From: Elusimicrobia bacterium GWC2_64_44
Lineage (GTDB): Bacteria > Elusimicrobiota > Elusimicrobia > Elusimicrobiales > UBA9959
Length of the DNA stretch: 64,000 nt
Direction: 5' to 3'
Assembly: GCA_001799845.1 (NCBI GenBank)
Contig: MGUG01000052.1
Span: 16,930 to 80,929 of the forward strand
Shown piece after piece: positions 25,633 to 33,918 of this stretch. The notes under the pieces were generated by a model that saw only the letters and a list, made by a program, of their open reading frames with translations, ran no database searches and was not told the DNA's origin. The position numbers were made by a program, and so were the translations under genes. Every line of letters starts with the position of its first letter. The first letter of the stretch is position 1.

Positions 25633-26424
25633 TCAGTTGCGCTTCTTCTTGCCGCGCGGCGCCGGGGCCAGCGACTCGCGGATGGTAGTCAGCAGCAGGC
25701 CGCATTCCAGGCAGGGCGCGCCGGCGCGCAGCGCATAGGCCAGGTAAGTCTCGGCCTCGGGCCAGCGCTTCAGTTCGTAGCACACCAGGCCAAGGTGCTT
25801 GGAGGTTTCGGCCAGGGTCAGGCGCGGCGCGTTCACCGTGAGCCCGCTCTTCAGCGCGTCGTAAGCTTTAGCGAAGTCCCCCTCGCCCTCGTAGGCCGAG
25901 GCCAGCGCGTTGTAGTACGGATGCCCCTTCGGAGCCCCCAGCGCGTCGGCCGCCGCCAGCAGCTTCAGCGCCTCGCCGGAGCGTTTCTCGGCGGAATACT
26001 CCCCGGCCAGGGCGACGTAGATCGCAGCGTCCTTCGTGCCCGCGCCCGCGGCCAGCTCCAGGTATTTCCGGACACCGGCGGCGTCTCCGCGCTGGCCGTA
26101 GGCCTTGACCAGGGCCTCGTAAGCGCCCAGCAGCAGGGGCTGAGGCGCGAGGCCGGACTCTTTTAGCTCTGCCAGGGCTTTCAGGTCGCCCAGCATGGCG
26201 TCGAGGCTCCCGGTCTGCTCGTACAGGCGGGCGCGGCGGGCCAGCAGCTCCGGCCTGTAGGCCGCGGGGTAATTCTCGAGCAGGAAAGTGCAGGCCTGCA
26301 CGGCGCCTCGCCCCTCGCCCTTCAGGCAGGCGGAGCGTTTGACACCGTTGAGGATCAGCAGGACCGCGAAAGAGGCCGCGGAAAGGCCGAAGATCACGCC
26401 CGCCCATTTCAGGATTTTCATCAT
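25633..26424 (-). CDS. Membrane-anchored TPR-repeat protein
   Basis: 263 residues: an N-terminal transmembrane anchor (about 5-27) and then tetratricopeptide-like helical repeats (about 35-250), seen as recurring A-x3-Y-x7-A units such as YVALAGEYSAEKRSGEAL, YYNALASAYEGEGDFAKAY and LGLVCYELKRWPEAETYL. A basic tail ends the protein. It begins 1 nt after the glycosyltransferase gene, so the two are translationally coupled; it may scaffold or regulate that membrane enzyme. Specific function unknown. Confidence 0.72.
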   Translation of the reverse strand: MMKILKWAGVIFGLSAASFAVLLILNGVKRSACLKGEGRGAVQACTFLLENYPAAYRPELLARRARLYEQTGSLDAMLGDLKALAELKESGLAPQPLLLGAYEALVKAYGQRGDAAGVRKYLELAAGAGTKDAAIYVALAGEYSAEKRSGEALKLLAAADALGAPKGHPYYNALASAYEGEGDFAKAYDALKSGLTVNAPRLTLAETSKHLGLVCYELKRWPEAETYLAYALRAGAPCLECGLLLTTIRESLAPAPRGKKKRN

Positions 26425-26425
26425 A

Positions 26426-28111
26426 TTATTTCCCCGCCCTGGCGTACAGGCAATCGGCCTCGGCGTTGCGCCCTTCGCGGTCGAACAGTCCCGCCAGGCG
26501 CTCCAGGCCCTCGGCGTCGCGCGTGAGGTCGTACACGAAGATGGAATAGCCCGCCGTGAAGGCCGGCTCCCGCCCTTTAAGCCAGTCGAAAGACTTTTTG
26601 TCCGGGTAATAGGTACCCTGCAGGTTGGTGGCTGACACCGCCAGCAGGACTTCCTTCATGCCGCAGACCTGCGCCCCGGTACCGCGCAGGTCAGCGTTGG
26701 AGACCAGGCCCAACGGCGTATAATTTATGCCGTAGGCTTCGGGCCTGGCCACCCCGAAATAGGAGAACACCAGCGGCGGGTTGCCGCGCGACTCCAGGTA
26801 GGCGGCGACCTGCTTCACGCCCTGCCCCCAGTCCAGGTTGGAATCCACGAAATACTTGTAGCCGTTGGACGGGCCGCCGGAGAGCTGGTTGAAATAGGCC
26901 AGGTAGTGAGGGTGGGCCGTCAGCGCCGAAACCGGGATCAGGGCGGCCAGCGCGCAGGCCAGCCACGCGCCGCGCCGGGACGAGGCGTAGACGCGCGCCA
27001 GCGCCACGCCGGCCAGCGCGGCCAGGAACGGCATCACCGGCAGGATGTGGCGGTAGCCGATCTGCACCTTGGCCGTCAGCGACGCGGCGAAGAAGAGGAC
27101 CGGCGGCAGCAGCAGCCACAGGTGATCGCGCCGGAATTTTCTCAGCAGCCCCCAGGCACCCGCGCCGGCGGCCAGCAGTACCAGCAGCGGCGTTTTCAGC
27201 AGCAGGGCCGACGGGAAATACCACCACACGCCCGTGAGCGAGTGACGGCCCAGGGCGAAAGAGGAGCGGCCGGCGTCGAGCCGTCCCAGCGTGGCGGACA
27301 GCCCGGCCCAGTAGAGCCCGAGGTCGAACTTGTAGACCAGCGCCACCGTCAGCAGGCAGGCGGCGGCGTAGATGAGGAGATATCCCAGCAGTTCACCAGT
27401 CTTGCGCCTGGGCCAGAAATAATTGTCCGCCAGCCAGAAGGCGGCCACCATGGGCGGCACGATGAACATGCTGAACTTGGAGACCAGCGCCAGCCCGGCC
27501 GCTCCCCCGGCGAGCGCGGCCAGGAGCCAGGGCCTGGCGCCGCCCTTTCCCCCGGCGGGGGCGGCCGTGAAGAGCCAGCCCAGCGCGAAGGAGGCGAAGT
27601 AGAAGGCCGCCGCGGCGGCGTCGGTGGTCACCAGCGCGTCGTTGGAGATGAAGACGGGCATGCCGGCGAAGGCGCACAGGGCGAAGGCGCCCGCCGCGCG
27701 CGACTCCAGCCGCGAGGCAAAAAGCCACAGCAGCCCGGCGAACAGCGCGGTCCAGACCAGGAAAGTGAAGCCCCGCGCGGTATTGAGCAGCCGCTCGGCC
27801 GGGACAGAATTATGGTAAAGGAACAGGTCCCCGTAATGGTACGGCATGAAGTTGGCGAAATAGGGGTGCCCGGTGAACGCCTGCGGCTTCAGCGCCAGCG
27901 TAGGCAGGGCGGAAAGCATCTCCGACAGCGGCGGATGGTCCATGATGTTCATCACGTAGCGCCCGGTGCGCAGGTAGGAGTATCCGCTGGCCAGGTGCAC
28001 GGTCTCGTCGTAGGTGGCCGCAGCGGAGCGGATGAAGGAGAACCCGGCGAAGAGGTGAAAAGCCAGCGCGGCGGCCGCGAGCAGGACTGGCACTGAAACT
28101 TTTTTCCACAT
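26426..28111 (-). CDS. GT39-like (PMT_2) integral membrane glycosyltransferase
   Basis: 561 residues from the ATG at 28111; the longer reading frame to 28414 is rejected because its extra 101 residues are low-complexity and antisense to the rhodanese gene. About ten or more hydrophobic segments are visible. The first periplasmic loop has the acidic catalytic motif region AATYDETVHLASGYSYL and MDHPPLSEMLSALP, typical of dolichyl- or undecaprenyl-phosphate-sugar-dependent transferases (ArnT/PMT/GT39). The C-terminal soluble part (about 425-555) contains YFVDSNLDWGQGVKQ, common in this family. Acceptor unknown, possibly protein or lipid A. Coupled to the TPR gene downstream. Confidence 0.85.
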   Translation of the reverse strand: MWKKVSVPVLLAAAALAFHLFAGFSFIRSAAATYDETVHLASGYSYLRTGRYVMNIMDHPPLSEMLSALPTLALKPQAFTGHPYFANFMPYHYGDLFLYHNSVPAERLLNTARGFTFLVWTALFAGLLWLFASRLESRAAGAFALCAFAGMPVFISNDALVTTDAAAAAFYFASFALGWLFTAAPAGGKGGARPWLLAALAGGAAGLALVSKFSMFIVPPMVAAFWLADNYFWPRRKTGELLGYLLIYAAACLLTVALVYKFDLGLYWAGLSATLGRLDAGRSSFALGRHSLTGVWWYFPSALLLKTPLLVLLAAGAGAWGLLRKFRRDHLWLLLPPVLFFAASLTAKVQIGYRHILPVMPFLAALAGVALARVYASSRRGAWLACALAALIPVSALTAHPHYLAYFNQLSGGPSNGYKYFVDSNLDWGQGVKQVAAYLESRGNPPLVFSYFGVARPEAYGINYTPLGLVSNADLRGTGAQVCGMKEVLLAVSATNLQGTYYPDKKSFDWLKGREPAFTAGYSIFVYDLTRDAEGLERLAGLFDREGRNAEADCLYARAGK

Positions 28112-28172
28112 AGGCTGCAGATATGATACAAAAATCCGCGCCCCGGCCCGGGCGCGCGGGCGCGTTTTTTTG

Positions 28173-28178
28173 TAAAAT
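28173..28178 (+). promoter_or_regulatory. -10 element directly before the rhodanese gene
   Basis: TAAAAT lies six nt before the ATG at 28185, preceded by a T7 run, with no Shine-Dalgarno sequence. It is another candidate for a leaderless transcript. Confidence 0.45.
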
Positions 28179-28184
28179 ATAGCT

Positions 28185-28658
28185 ATGAAGATACTCCTCA
28201 CCGCAGCCATCGTTCTCACCGTCGCCGCGGCCGCCTGCGCCTTCGACCTTGGCGGTTTTTTCAGCGGCTGCGCTAAACCCGCGGCGGTTCCGGCCGCGCC
28301 CGCACCTTCCGCCGGCACCGAAACCGCCGACAGCGCCTTCCCGGCTAACCTCAAACCGGAAGAAGCCCTCCGCTTCATAGAGTCCGTGAAGCCGGTGGTC
28401 ATAGACATCCGCACCGCCGAAGAGCACGCCGCGGGCTACATACAGCCCACGCATGAGGTCATGGACTACTACGCCCCCGACTTCAAAGAGCGGCTCGCCA
28501 AGCTCGACAGGAACGGCAAGTACCTCCTCTATTGCCGCAGCGGCCGCCGCACCGGCGCCGCCCTGCAGGTCATGGGTGACCTCGGCTTCGCCGGCGCACA
28601 CGACATCGCCGGCGGCATTACCGCCTGGACGTCCGCCGGCCTGCCGGTGGCGAAATAG
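28185..28658 (+). CDS. Exported rhodanese-domain protein
   Basis: 157 residues with an N-terminal signal peptide (cleavage likely after the ACA near residue 19) and a single rhodanese domain (about 55-155). The active-site loop is CRSGRRTG with Cys near residue 117, and the CH2A-like VVIDIRTAEEHAAGYI motif is present, so sulfur-transferase activity is possible. It is predicted to act in the periplasm. Divergently transcribed from the GT39 gene and followed by a terminator. The start has no ribosome site and sits six nt after a TAAAAT box. Confidence 0.88.
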   Translation: MKILLTAAIVLTVAAAACAFDLGGFFSGCAKPAAVPAAPAPSAGTETADSAFPANLKPEEALRFIESVKPVVIDIRTAEEHAAGYIQPTHEVMDYYAPDFKERLAKLDRNGKYLLYCRSGRRTGAALQVMGDLGFAGAHDIAGGITAWTSAGLPVAK

Positions 28659-28677
28659 CCCCTCCCCTCCCTGGGAA

Positions 28678-28704
28678 AGGCCCGCTCCGGCGGGCTTTTT
28701 CTTT
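28678..28704 (+). terminator. Terminator after the rhodanese gene
   Basis: Stem GCCCGC (28680-28685) with GCGGGC (28690-28695), 4-nt loop, followed by TTTTT. Confidence 0.88.
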
Positions 28705-28748
28705 TGCCGGCCGCGCTTCCGCGGGCGCTTTATCCCCCCCGCTAAATC

Positions 28749-28757
28749 TGCTATATT
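28749..28757 (+). promoter_or_regulatory. Extended -10 promoter of the molybdenum hydroxylase operon
   Basis: TGC followed by TATATT (28752-28757), an extended -10 element, about 37 nt upstream of the first ATG at 28795. The -35 region is poor. Confidence 0.5.
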
Positions 28758-28794
28758 TATTTCGCGAATACGCAGGTATCAACAGGAACCCAAC

Positions 28795-29640
28795 ATGAAA
28801 CTATCAGAATTCATCAGACCCGCCACCCTGGCCGAAGCGCGCAAGGCCTTGCGCGCGCTGGGCCCCAAGGGCATGCCCCTCGCCGGCGGCACCGCGCTGC
28901 ATTTCATGCAGGGCAAGACCCCGGTCACCGCCGTCGACGTGACGCGCCTGGGCCTGTCCTACATCAGGCAGAAAGGGAACTACTTCGTCATCGGCGCGGC
29001 CACCCCCCTCTCCGACATCCAGCGCTACCGCGGCCCCCGCTGGGCCATGCACGAGATCTGCCGCCGCATCTCCACCCACCAGATCCGCAACGTCTCCACC
29101 ATCGGCGGCAACATAGCCCGCGTCTTCCCGTGGGCCGACCTGCCCGTAGTGCTGCTGGCCATGGACGCGCGCCTGGTCATCTACTCCGGCAAGGAGAAGG
29201 AAATGACTGCCGACGAGTATTTCTCGGCCCAGCCCGCGCGGCTCTTCCGCGGCGGGGACCTGCTCACCGCCGTCAAGATCCCGGTGCTGAAGGCGCATCA
29301 CGGCTTCGGCTCAGTAAAGGTGACGCGCAACGCGGCCGCCTTCTCGCTGGCCACCGTCGCCGCCCTGCTGGAACTAAAGGACGGCGTTATCAAAGCCGCG
29401 CGCGTGGCCGCGGGCTCCGCCATCCCCTTCCCGCAGCGCCTCAAGCCCGTCGAGGCCGCCCTCGTCGGCAAAGAAGCCGTGACCGCGGTCTTCAAAGAAG
29501 CCGCCGCGGCCGCCGGCGCCGCCGCCAAGTGGGTAGGCGGCGAAGGCATGAGCGCCGACTACATCCGGCAGCTCGCAGAAGTTTCCATCCTGGACGCCCT
29601 GGAAAGGGCCGCCGAATTCGCTCGCGGGAGGGCTGAATAA
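28795..29640 (+). CDS. Molybdenum hydroxylase FAD-binding subunit (CoxM/XdhB-like)
   Basis: Medium subunit of a heterotrimeric molybdenum hydroxylase of the xanthine dehydrogenase family. The 281-residue protein, starting at the ATG at 28795 (MKLSEFIRPATL), shows the FAD-binding motifs AGGTALHFMQ (residues 27-36) and TIGGNIARVFPWADL (about 101-115), the counterpart of TIGGN in CoxM. A longer frame open back to 28453 runs through the rhodanese gene in the wrong frame and is not coding. Its stop overlaps the next ATG (TAATG). Confidence 0.92.
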   Translation: MKLSEFIRPATLAEARKALRALGPKGMPLAGGTALHFMQGKTPVTAVDVTRLGLSYIRQKGNYFVIGAATPLSDIQRYRGPRWAMHEICRRISTHQIRNVSTIGGNIARVFPWADLPVVLLAMDARLVIYSGKEKEMTADEYFSAQPARLFRGGDLLTAVKIPVLKAHHGFGSVKVTRNAAAFSLATVAALLELKDGVIKAARVAAGSAIPFPQRLKPVEAALVGKEAVTAVFKEAAAAAGAAAKWVGGEGMSADYIRQLAEVSILDALERAAEFARGRAE

Positions 29641-30158
29641 TGACCACGACTACCCACACCGTCACTTTCACCATTAACGGCGAGAAGAAGACCTTCGCCA
29701 CCAGGCCCGACGAGAAACTGCTTACGCTGCTGCGCCGCGAAGGCTACCGCGGCACCAAGTACGGCTGCGGCCAGGGCACCTGCGGCGCCTGCACCGTGCT
29801 GCTCGACGGCCGGGCCACCTACGCCTGCCTGCTCTACGCCATGCAGGCCGAGGGCAGGAAGGTGCGCACCATCGAAAGCGTCGGCACCTTCGACAAGCCC
29901 GGCGAGTTCCAGAAGGAACTGGTCGCGGCCGGCGCAGTGCAGTGCGGCTACTGCATCCCCGGCATGGTCATGAGCGCCACCGCGCTGATGGAGACCGAAG
30001 AGGTCTTCGAGGACGAGATAGTAAAAGAGTACATGGACGGCAACCTCTGCCGCTGCACCGGCTACGAAAAGATCTGGGTGGCCCTGCGCAAGACGCTGGA
30101 CAAGCAGGCCTCCGCAAAGCCCGCCGCGAAAAAGACCGCCAAAGGGGCGAAAAAATGA
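29640..30158 (+). CDS. Molybdenum hydroxylase [2Fe-2S] subunit (CoxS/XdhC-type small subunit)
   Basis: Small electron-transfer subunit with two [2Fe-2S] clusters. The N-terminal plant-ferredoxin-type cluster is bound by C43, C48, C51 and C63 (CGQGTCGAC...C), and the second by C102, C105, C137 and C139 (CGYC...CRC). A C-terminal extension of about 20 residues is rich in Lys/Ala. At 172 residues it is close to family length. Overlaps both neighbours (1 nt upstream, 4 nt downstream). Confidence 0.95.
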   Translation: MTTTTHTVTFTINGEKKTFATRPDEKLLTLLRREGYRGTKYGCGQGTCGACTVLLDGRATYACLLYAMQAEGRKVRTIESVGTFDKPGEFQKELVAAGAVQCGYCIPGMVMSATALMETEEVFEDEIVKEYMDGNLCRCTGYEKIWVALRKTLDKQASAKPAAKKTAKGAKK

Positions 30159-32497
30159 AACGCCACGAAAAAGCCAGGAACTTCAAGCAGGTCAATACTT
30201 CCGTCACCAAGATAGACGCCCTCCAGCTCGCCCTCGGCAAGGACTCCTACGTCGCGGACTTCGTCCCCAACGACGCGCTGATCATCAAGATGCTCTGGAG
30301 CCCGCACGCCCACGCCCGCATCAAGAAGCTCGACGTTTCCAAGGCCGAGAAGATGCCCGGAGTGAAGGCCGTGCTCTGGTACGGCAACGTGCCGCGCATA
30401 GCGCACTGCACCGCCGGCCAGGGCTTCCCCGAGCCGTCCCCTTACGACACTTTCATGTTCGACAAAAAAGTGCGCTTCGTAGGCGACCGCGTGGCCGCCG
30501 TGGCGGCCGAGACCGAGGAGCAGGCCCTGGCCGCCCTCGAGGTTATCAAGGTTGAATACGAGCTGCTCAAGCCCGTGTTCACCCTCGACGAGGCCATGGC
30601 CCCCGGCGCCCCCGTCATCCACGACGAAGCCGAGGCCCACGTGCCTATCCCGATCCCCTACGAGCCGAAGAAGAACCTCGTCGCGCACGTGGCCTGCGAG
30701 GCCGGCAGCTTCGAGGCGGGCCTGAAGCAGGCCGACTTCAAGTTCGACCACACTTACGAAACCCCCTACGCCCAGCACTGTCCCATCGAGCCCTACACCT
30801 CGCTGGCGCAGATAGCCCCGTCGGGCCGCATCCACATCACCACCTCCACGCAGGTGCCGTTCCACTGCCGCCGCATCGTCGCCAAGACCCTCGACGTGCC
30901 CGTGCAGAAGATCCGCGTGGTGAAGCCCCGCATAGGCGGCGGCTTCGGCTGCAAGCAGGAGATCCTCCTCGACGACGTCACGGCCATGTTCGCGCTGCGC
31001 ACCGGCCGCGCCTGCCTGTGGCAGTTCAACCGCGAGGAGACCTTCCGCACCGGCCGCACGCGCCACCCGTTCCGCATCCGCCTGCAGGCGGGCGTGAAGA
31101 AGGACGGCACCATCACCGCCATCAACATGGAGGCCATCAACAACACCGGCGCCTACGGCGGCCACGGCCTCACCGTGGTCTCGTGCGCGGGCTCCAAGGT
31201 ACTGCCGCTCTACCACTGCGAGAATATCAAGTTCGACGGCAAGTCATATTACACCAACCTGCCGGTAGCCGGCGCCTACCGCGGCTTCGGCGCCACGCAG
31301 GCCTTCTTCGCCATGGAGTCCCTGATGGACCAGATGGCCGAGGCTATCGGCATGGACCCCATGAAGTTCCGGCAGATCAACCATATCCGCGAGGGCGAGG
31401 GCTCCCCCATCTTCGCCGCGCTGGGCGAGGGCCGCGAAGGCACGCCGATGACGGTGGGCTCCAACGCGCTGGCCGAGTGCATTGTGCAGGGCGCGGAGGC
31501 CATAAAGTGGCAGGACCGCAAGGACTGGAGGGGCAAGACGGGCCGCTACCGCCGCGGCATGGGCATGGCCTGCCTGATGCAGGGCTCGTCCATCCCGGAC
31601 ATAGACATGGGGGCGGCCTCCATCAAGATCAACGACGACGGCTCCTTCAACCTGCTCGTCGGCGCCACCGACCTGGGCACAGGCTCGGACACGGTGCTGG
31701 CGCAGATAGCGGCCGAGGAACTGGAGACCGCCACCGACAAGATGATAGTCTACTCGTCGGACACGGACCTGACGCCGTTCGACGTGGGCGCCTACGCCTC
31801 GTCCACCACCTACCTCTCCGGCGAGGCGGTGCGCAAGGCCGCGGCCGACGCCAAGCGGCAGATCCTTCACACCGGCGCCGAGATGCTGGGCCTCCCCGTC
31901 GAGCAGGTGCGCTGCGAGGACTCCGCCGTGATCAGCGCCGACGACAAGCACAGGGTGACCTACGGCGACATCGCCAAGTACTCGCTCTACCAGAAGAACC
32001 AGTACCAGATCATCGGCACCGCCTCGCACATCACCAAGAAGTCCCCGCCGCCCTTCGCGGCGCACTTCGCGGAGATCGAGGTGGATACCTGGACCGGCTT
32101 CATCAAGGTCCTCAACTACGTCTCCACGATAGACTGCGGCACCGCAGTGAACCCGCAGCTCGCCGAGGGCCAGACCGAGGGCGGCACCTTGAACGGCATC
32201 AGCTACGCGCTGACCGAGGAATACCTGTTCGACCGTGACGGGAAGATGCAGAACGCGTCGTTCGCGGACTACCACATCTACTCCATGCGCGACCGGCCGC
32301 CGCTCAACATCATCCTGGTGCCTTCCTACGAGGACACCGGGCCCTTCGGCGCCAAGAGCGTGTCGGAGGTCTCCATCAACGGGGCCGCCCCCGTCTTCGC
32401 CAACGCCCTCTACAACGCCACCGGCGCGAGGGTGCGCGAGTTCCCCCTCACGCCGGAAAGGGTGCTGAAGGCCATCAAGGCCGCAGAGAAGAAGTAA
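30155..32497 (+). CDS. Molybdenum hydroxylase molybdopterin-binding large subunit (xanthine dehydrogenase family)
   Basis: Catalytic subunit of 780 residues starting at the ATG that overlaps the previous stop (ATGA). Moco-binding motifs include RIGGGFGCKQE, GAYRGFGATQAFF, and the catalytic glutamate region near the C-terminus GAKSVSEVSINGAAP. CO dehydrogenase would carry AYRCSFR with its special Cys; that is absent, so this is not an aerobic CO dehydrogenase. The substrate is probably a purine, N-heterocycle or aldehyde and cannot be fixed from sequence. Moco maturation genes (mobA) follow less than 1 kb downstream. Confidence 0.92.
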   Translation: MKRHEKARNFKQVNTSVTKIDALQLALGKDSYVADFVPNDALIIKMLWSPHAHARIKKLDVSKAEKMPGVKAVLWYGNVPRIAHCTAGQGFPEPSPYDTFMFDKKVRFVGDRVAAVAAETEEQALAALEVIKVEYELLKPVFTLDEAMAPGAPVIHDEAEAHVPIPIPYEPKKNLVAHVACEAGSFEAGLKQADFKFDHTYETPYAQHCPIEPYTSLAQIAPSGRIHITTSTQVPFHCRRIVAKTLDVPVQKIRVVKPRIGGGFGCKQEILLDDVTAMFALRTGRACLWQFNREETFRTGRTRHPFRIRLQAGVKKDGTITAINMEAINNTGAYGGHGLTVVSCAGSKVLPLYHCENIKFDGKSYYTNLPVAGAYRGFGATQAFFAMESLMDQMAEAIGMDPMKFRQINHIREGEGSPIFAALGEGREGTPMTVGSNALAECIVQGAEAIKWQDRKDWRGKTGRYRRGMGMACLMQGSSIPDIDMGAASIKINDDGSFNLLVGATDLGTGSDTVLAQIAAEELETATDKMIVYSSDTDLTPFDVGAYASSTTYLSGEAVRKAAADAKRQILHTGAEMLGLPVEQVRCEDSAVISADDKHRVTYGDIAKYSLYQKNQYQIIGTASHITKKSPPPFAAHFAEIEVDTWTGFIKVLNYVSTIDCGTAVNPQLAEGQTEGGTLNGISYALTEEYLFDRDGKMQNASFADYHIYSMRDRPPLNIILVPSYEDTGPFGAKSVSEVSINGAAPVFANALYNATGARVREFPLTPERVLKAIKAAEKK

Positions 32498-32518
32498 AGC
32501 TTACAGCCCCCAAAGACC

Positions 32519-32548
32519 GGCCGCCGCAGCCCCAGGGTTGCGGCGGCC
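32519..32548 (+). terminator. Hairpin after the molybdenum hydroxylase operon
   Basis: A 13-bp stem (32519-32531 with 32536-32548, one G-T pair) and 4-nt loop, 21 nt after the stop. Only a weak T stretch follows, so termination may be incomplete or factor-assisted. Confidence 0.55.
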
Positions 32549-32630
32549 GCTCCATTTATCCGCTAAGGCCCGCCGCTGATAAAAGATAAAAGATAGCGCC
32601 AACGGGAATATAAACCCGCCCGCTTTAAAT

Positions 32631-32647
32631 GCTAAAACTATTTTAGC
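32631..32647 (+). promoter_or_regulatory. Perfect palindrome upstream of bacterioferritin (candidate operator)
   Basis: GCTAAAA-CTA-TTTTAGC, 7+3+7 nt, lies 47 nt before the bfr start in an AT-rich island that also contains GATAAAA direct repeats (about 32577-32594). It does not match a classical Fur box. It may bind an iron or redox regulator. Confidence 0.4.
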
Positions 32648-32694
32648 TTCCGGCCTTGAACCGCCGCGGGGCAGGGGATGATAAGGGGGATAAC

Positions 32695-33165
32695 ATGAAA
32701 GGCAATGAAAAACTGCTGGGGGTTATGAATTCGCTGCTCGCGGACGAACTCACCGCCATCAACCAGTACATGGTGCATTCCGAGATGTGCGCCAACTGGG
32801 GCTACGAGAAACTGCACAAACACTTCGAGAAGCGCGCGATCTCGGAGATGAAGCACGCCGAGAAGCTGATAGGCCGCATCCTCTTCCTGGAGGGCAGGCC
32901 GACCGTCAGCGAGCTGCGCAAGATCGTGATCGGGGCGGACGTCGGCAAGCAGTTGGATAACGACCACGCCTCCGAGGAGACCGCGATCAAGGCCTACAAC
33001 GACGCGGTCAAACTGGCGGCCGAGGTCGGAGACAACGCCAGCCGCGACTTCCTGCAGGAGATCCTCAACGACGAGGACGGCCACATCGACGGCATCGAGG
33101 AACTGCAGGACCAGATAGCCCAGATGACGCTGCCGGTGTTCCTGAGCACGCAGGTCAAGGAATAG
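32695..33165 (+). CDS. bfr: Bacterioferritin
   Basis: Haem-containing iron-storage ferritin of 156 residues starting at the ATG at 32695 behind AAGGGGGA. Ferroxidase ligands are visible: E18, E51 and H54 (SEMKHAEK), E94 (ASEETAI region), E127 and H130 (NDEDGHID). M52 matches the haem-coordinating methionine of E. coli Bfr. It probably stores iron and limits Fenton chemistry in a cell rich in Fe-S and molybdenum enzymes. No ferredoxin (bfd) gene is adjacent. Confidence 0.95.
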   Translation: MKGNEKLLGVMNSLLADELTAINQYMVHSEMCANWGYEKLHKHFEKRAISEMKHAEKLIGRILFLEGRPTVSELRKIVIGADVGKQLDNDHASEETAIKAYNDAVKLAAEVGDNASRDFLQEILNDEDGHIDGIEELQDQIAQMTLPVFLSTQVKE

Positions 33166-33182
33166 CCGCCCGTACGCCCGGA

Positions 33183-33210
33183 AAGGCCGCCGGGATTCCC
33201 CGGCGGCCTT
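33183..33210. terminator. Strong hairpin after bacterioferritin
   Basis: Perfect 12-bp GC-rich stem (33183-33194 with 33199-33210) and 4-nt loop, 17 nt beyond the bfr stop. There is no proper T run on either strand, so it may act as a 3' stabiliser rather than a classical terminator. Confidence 0.5.
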
Positions 33211-33330
33211 CCGGCCGGACGAGACGCGTGCTCCCTCCGCTCACTACAACACATTCGAAAAACGCCTGCCGCGCAGCTTCGCGGCCAAAATCCATAGGCG
33301 GAAATAGTATCATTGCGGGAAGGGCGGGCG

Positions 33331-33918
33331 ATGGGTAAACTTATTATTTCCGGTATAGCCGGCGCCGTGCTGAGCGGCGGCAAAAACTCGCGCATGGGCG
33401 GGCGCTGCAAGGCGCTGCTCTCCTTCCGCGGCCGCCCGCTGATAGCGCCCGCGCTGGACCTGCTGCGCGGCGTCTTCGGCTCGGCGGTGGTGATCGCCAA
33501 CGACCCGGCCGGCTACGAAGGCCTCGGAGCCCGGGTGCTCCCCGACATCTTAAAGGATAAAGGCCCGCTAGGCGGGATACACGCGGCGCTGGCGGGCTGC
33601 GGCGCCAGGCCGGTCTTCGTGGCGGCCTGCGACATGCCTTTCCTCGACGAGGGCCTGATCCGCGCGCTCGCCGCGGAGTGGCTGCGCGCCGGGCGCGGCG
33701 CCGCGGTGCCGCGGGCCGGCGGGCTGCTGGAGCCCCTCTGCGGCGTGTACGGCCCGGAGCTGGCCGCGCCGCTGGCGGCGTTCCTGCTCGCCGCCAGCGA
33801 CCTCTCCGTGCGGGCCTTCCTGCGCGGCGTTCCCACCCGGGTGCTGGAGCTGGGGCCGGACTCGCGCCGCGTCTTCACCAACTTGAATTCCCCAGCGGAC
33901 CTGGAGGTCGCGCCTTGA
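33331..33918 (+). CDS. mobA: Molybdenum cofactor guanylyltransferase MobA
   Basis: Transfers GMP to molybdopterin to make the MGD cofactor used by formate dehydrogenase. The 195-residue product from the ATG at 33331 (behind GGAAGGG) has the nucleotidyltransferase signature AVLSGGKNSRMGG, KALLSFRGRPL, DKGPLGGIHAAL and AACDMPFLD. A TTG at 33313 is in frame but less likely. It overlaps fdhD by 4 nt and heads the formate dehydrogenase operon; the fit between MGD synthesis and an MGD-dependent enzyme is clear. Confidence 0.92.
   Translation: MGKLIISGIAGAVLSGGKNSRMGGRCKALLSFRGRPLIAPALDLLRGVFGSAVVIANDPAGYEGLGARVLPDILKDKGPLGGIHAALAGCGARPVFVAACDMPFLDEGLIRALAAEWLRAGRGAAVPRAGGLLEPLCGVYGPELAAPLAAFLLAASDLSVRAFLRGVPTRVLELGPDSRRVFTNLNSPADLEVAP

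Noticed and set aside
28112..28414. N-terminal extension of the GT39-like protein by 101 residues
   Set aside because: It is antisense to the rhodanese gene, lacks hydrophobic pattern, and the membrane protein starts naturally at 28111.
28453..28794. N-terminal extension of the FAD subunit gene through the rhodanese gene
   Set aside because: The extra residues are Pro/Ser/Arg-rich frame-shifted rhodanese sequence, and the family start MKLSEFIRP fits the ATG at 28795.
29942..30154. Longer start of the molybdopterin subunit
   Set aside because: The extension lies in another frame of the [2Fe-2S] gene. The ATGA overlap at 30155 gives the expected N-terminus.
30155..32497. Aerobic CO dehydrogenase large subunit
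   Set aside because: The diagnostic AYRCSFR loop with its Cys is replaced by AYRGFGATQ, the xanthine dehydrogenase-type loop.
32575..32600. CRISPR-like direct repeats (GATAAAA units)
   Set aside because: Only two or three short adjacent units without spacers; more likely an AT-rich promoter region.
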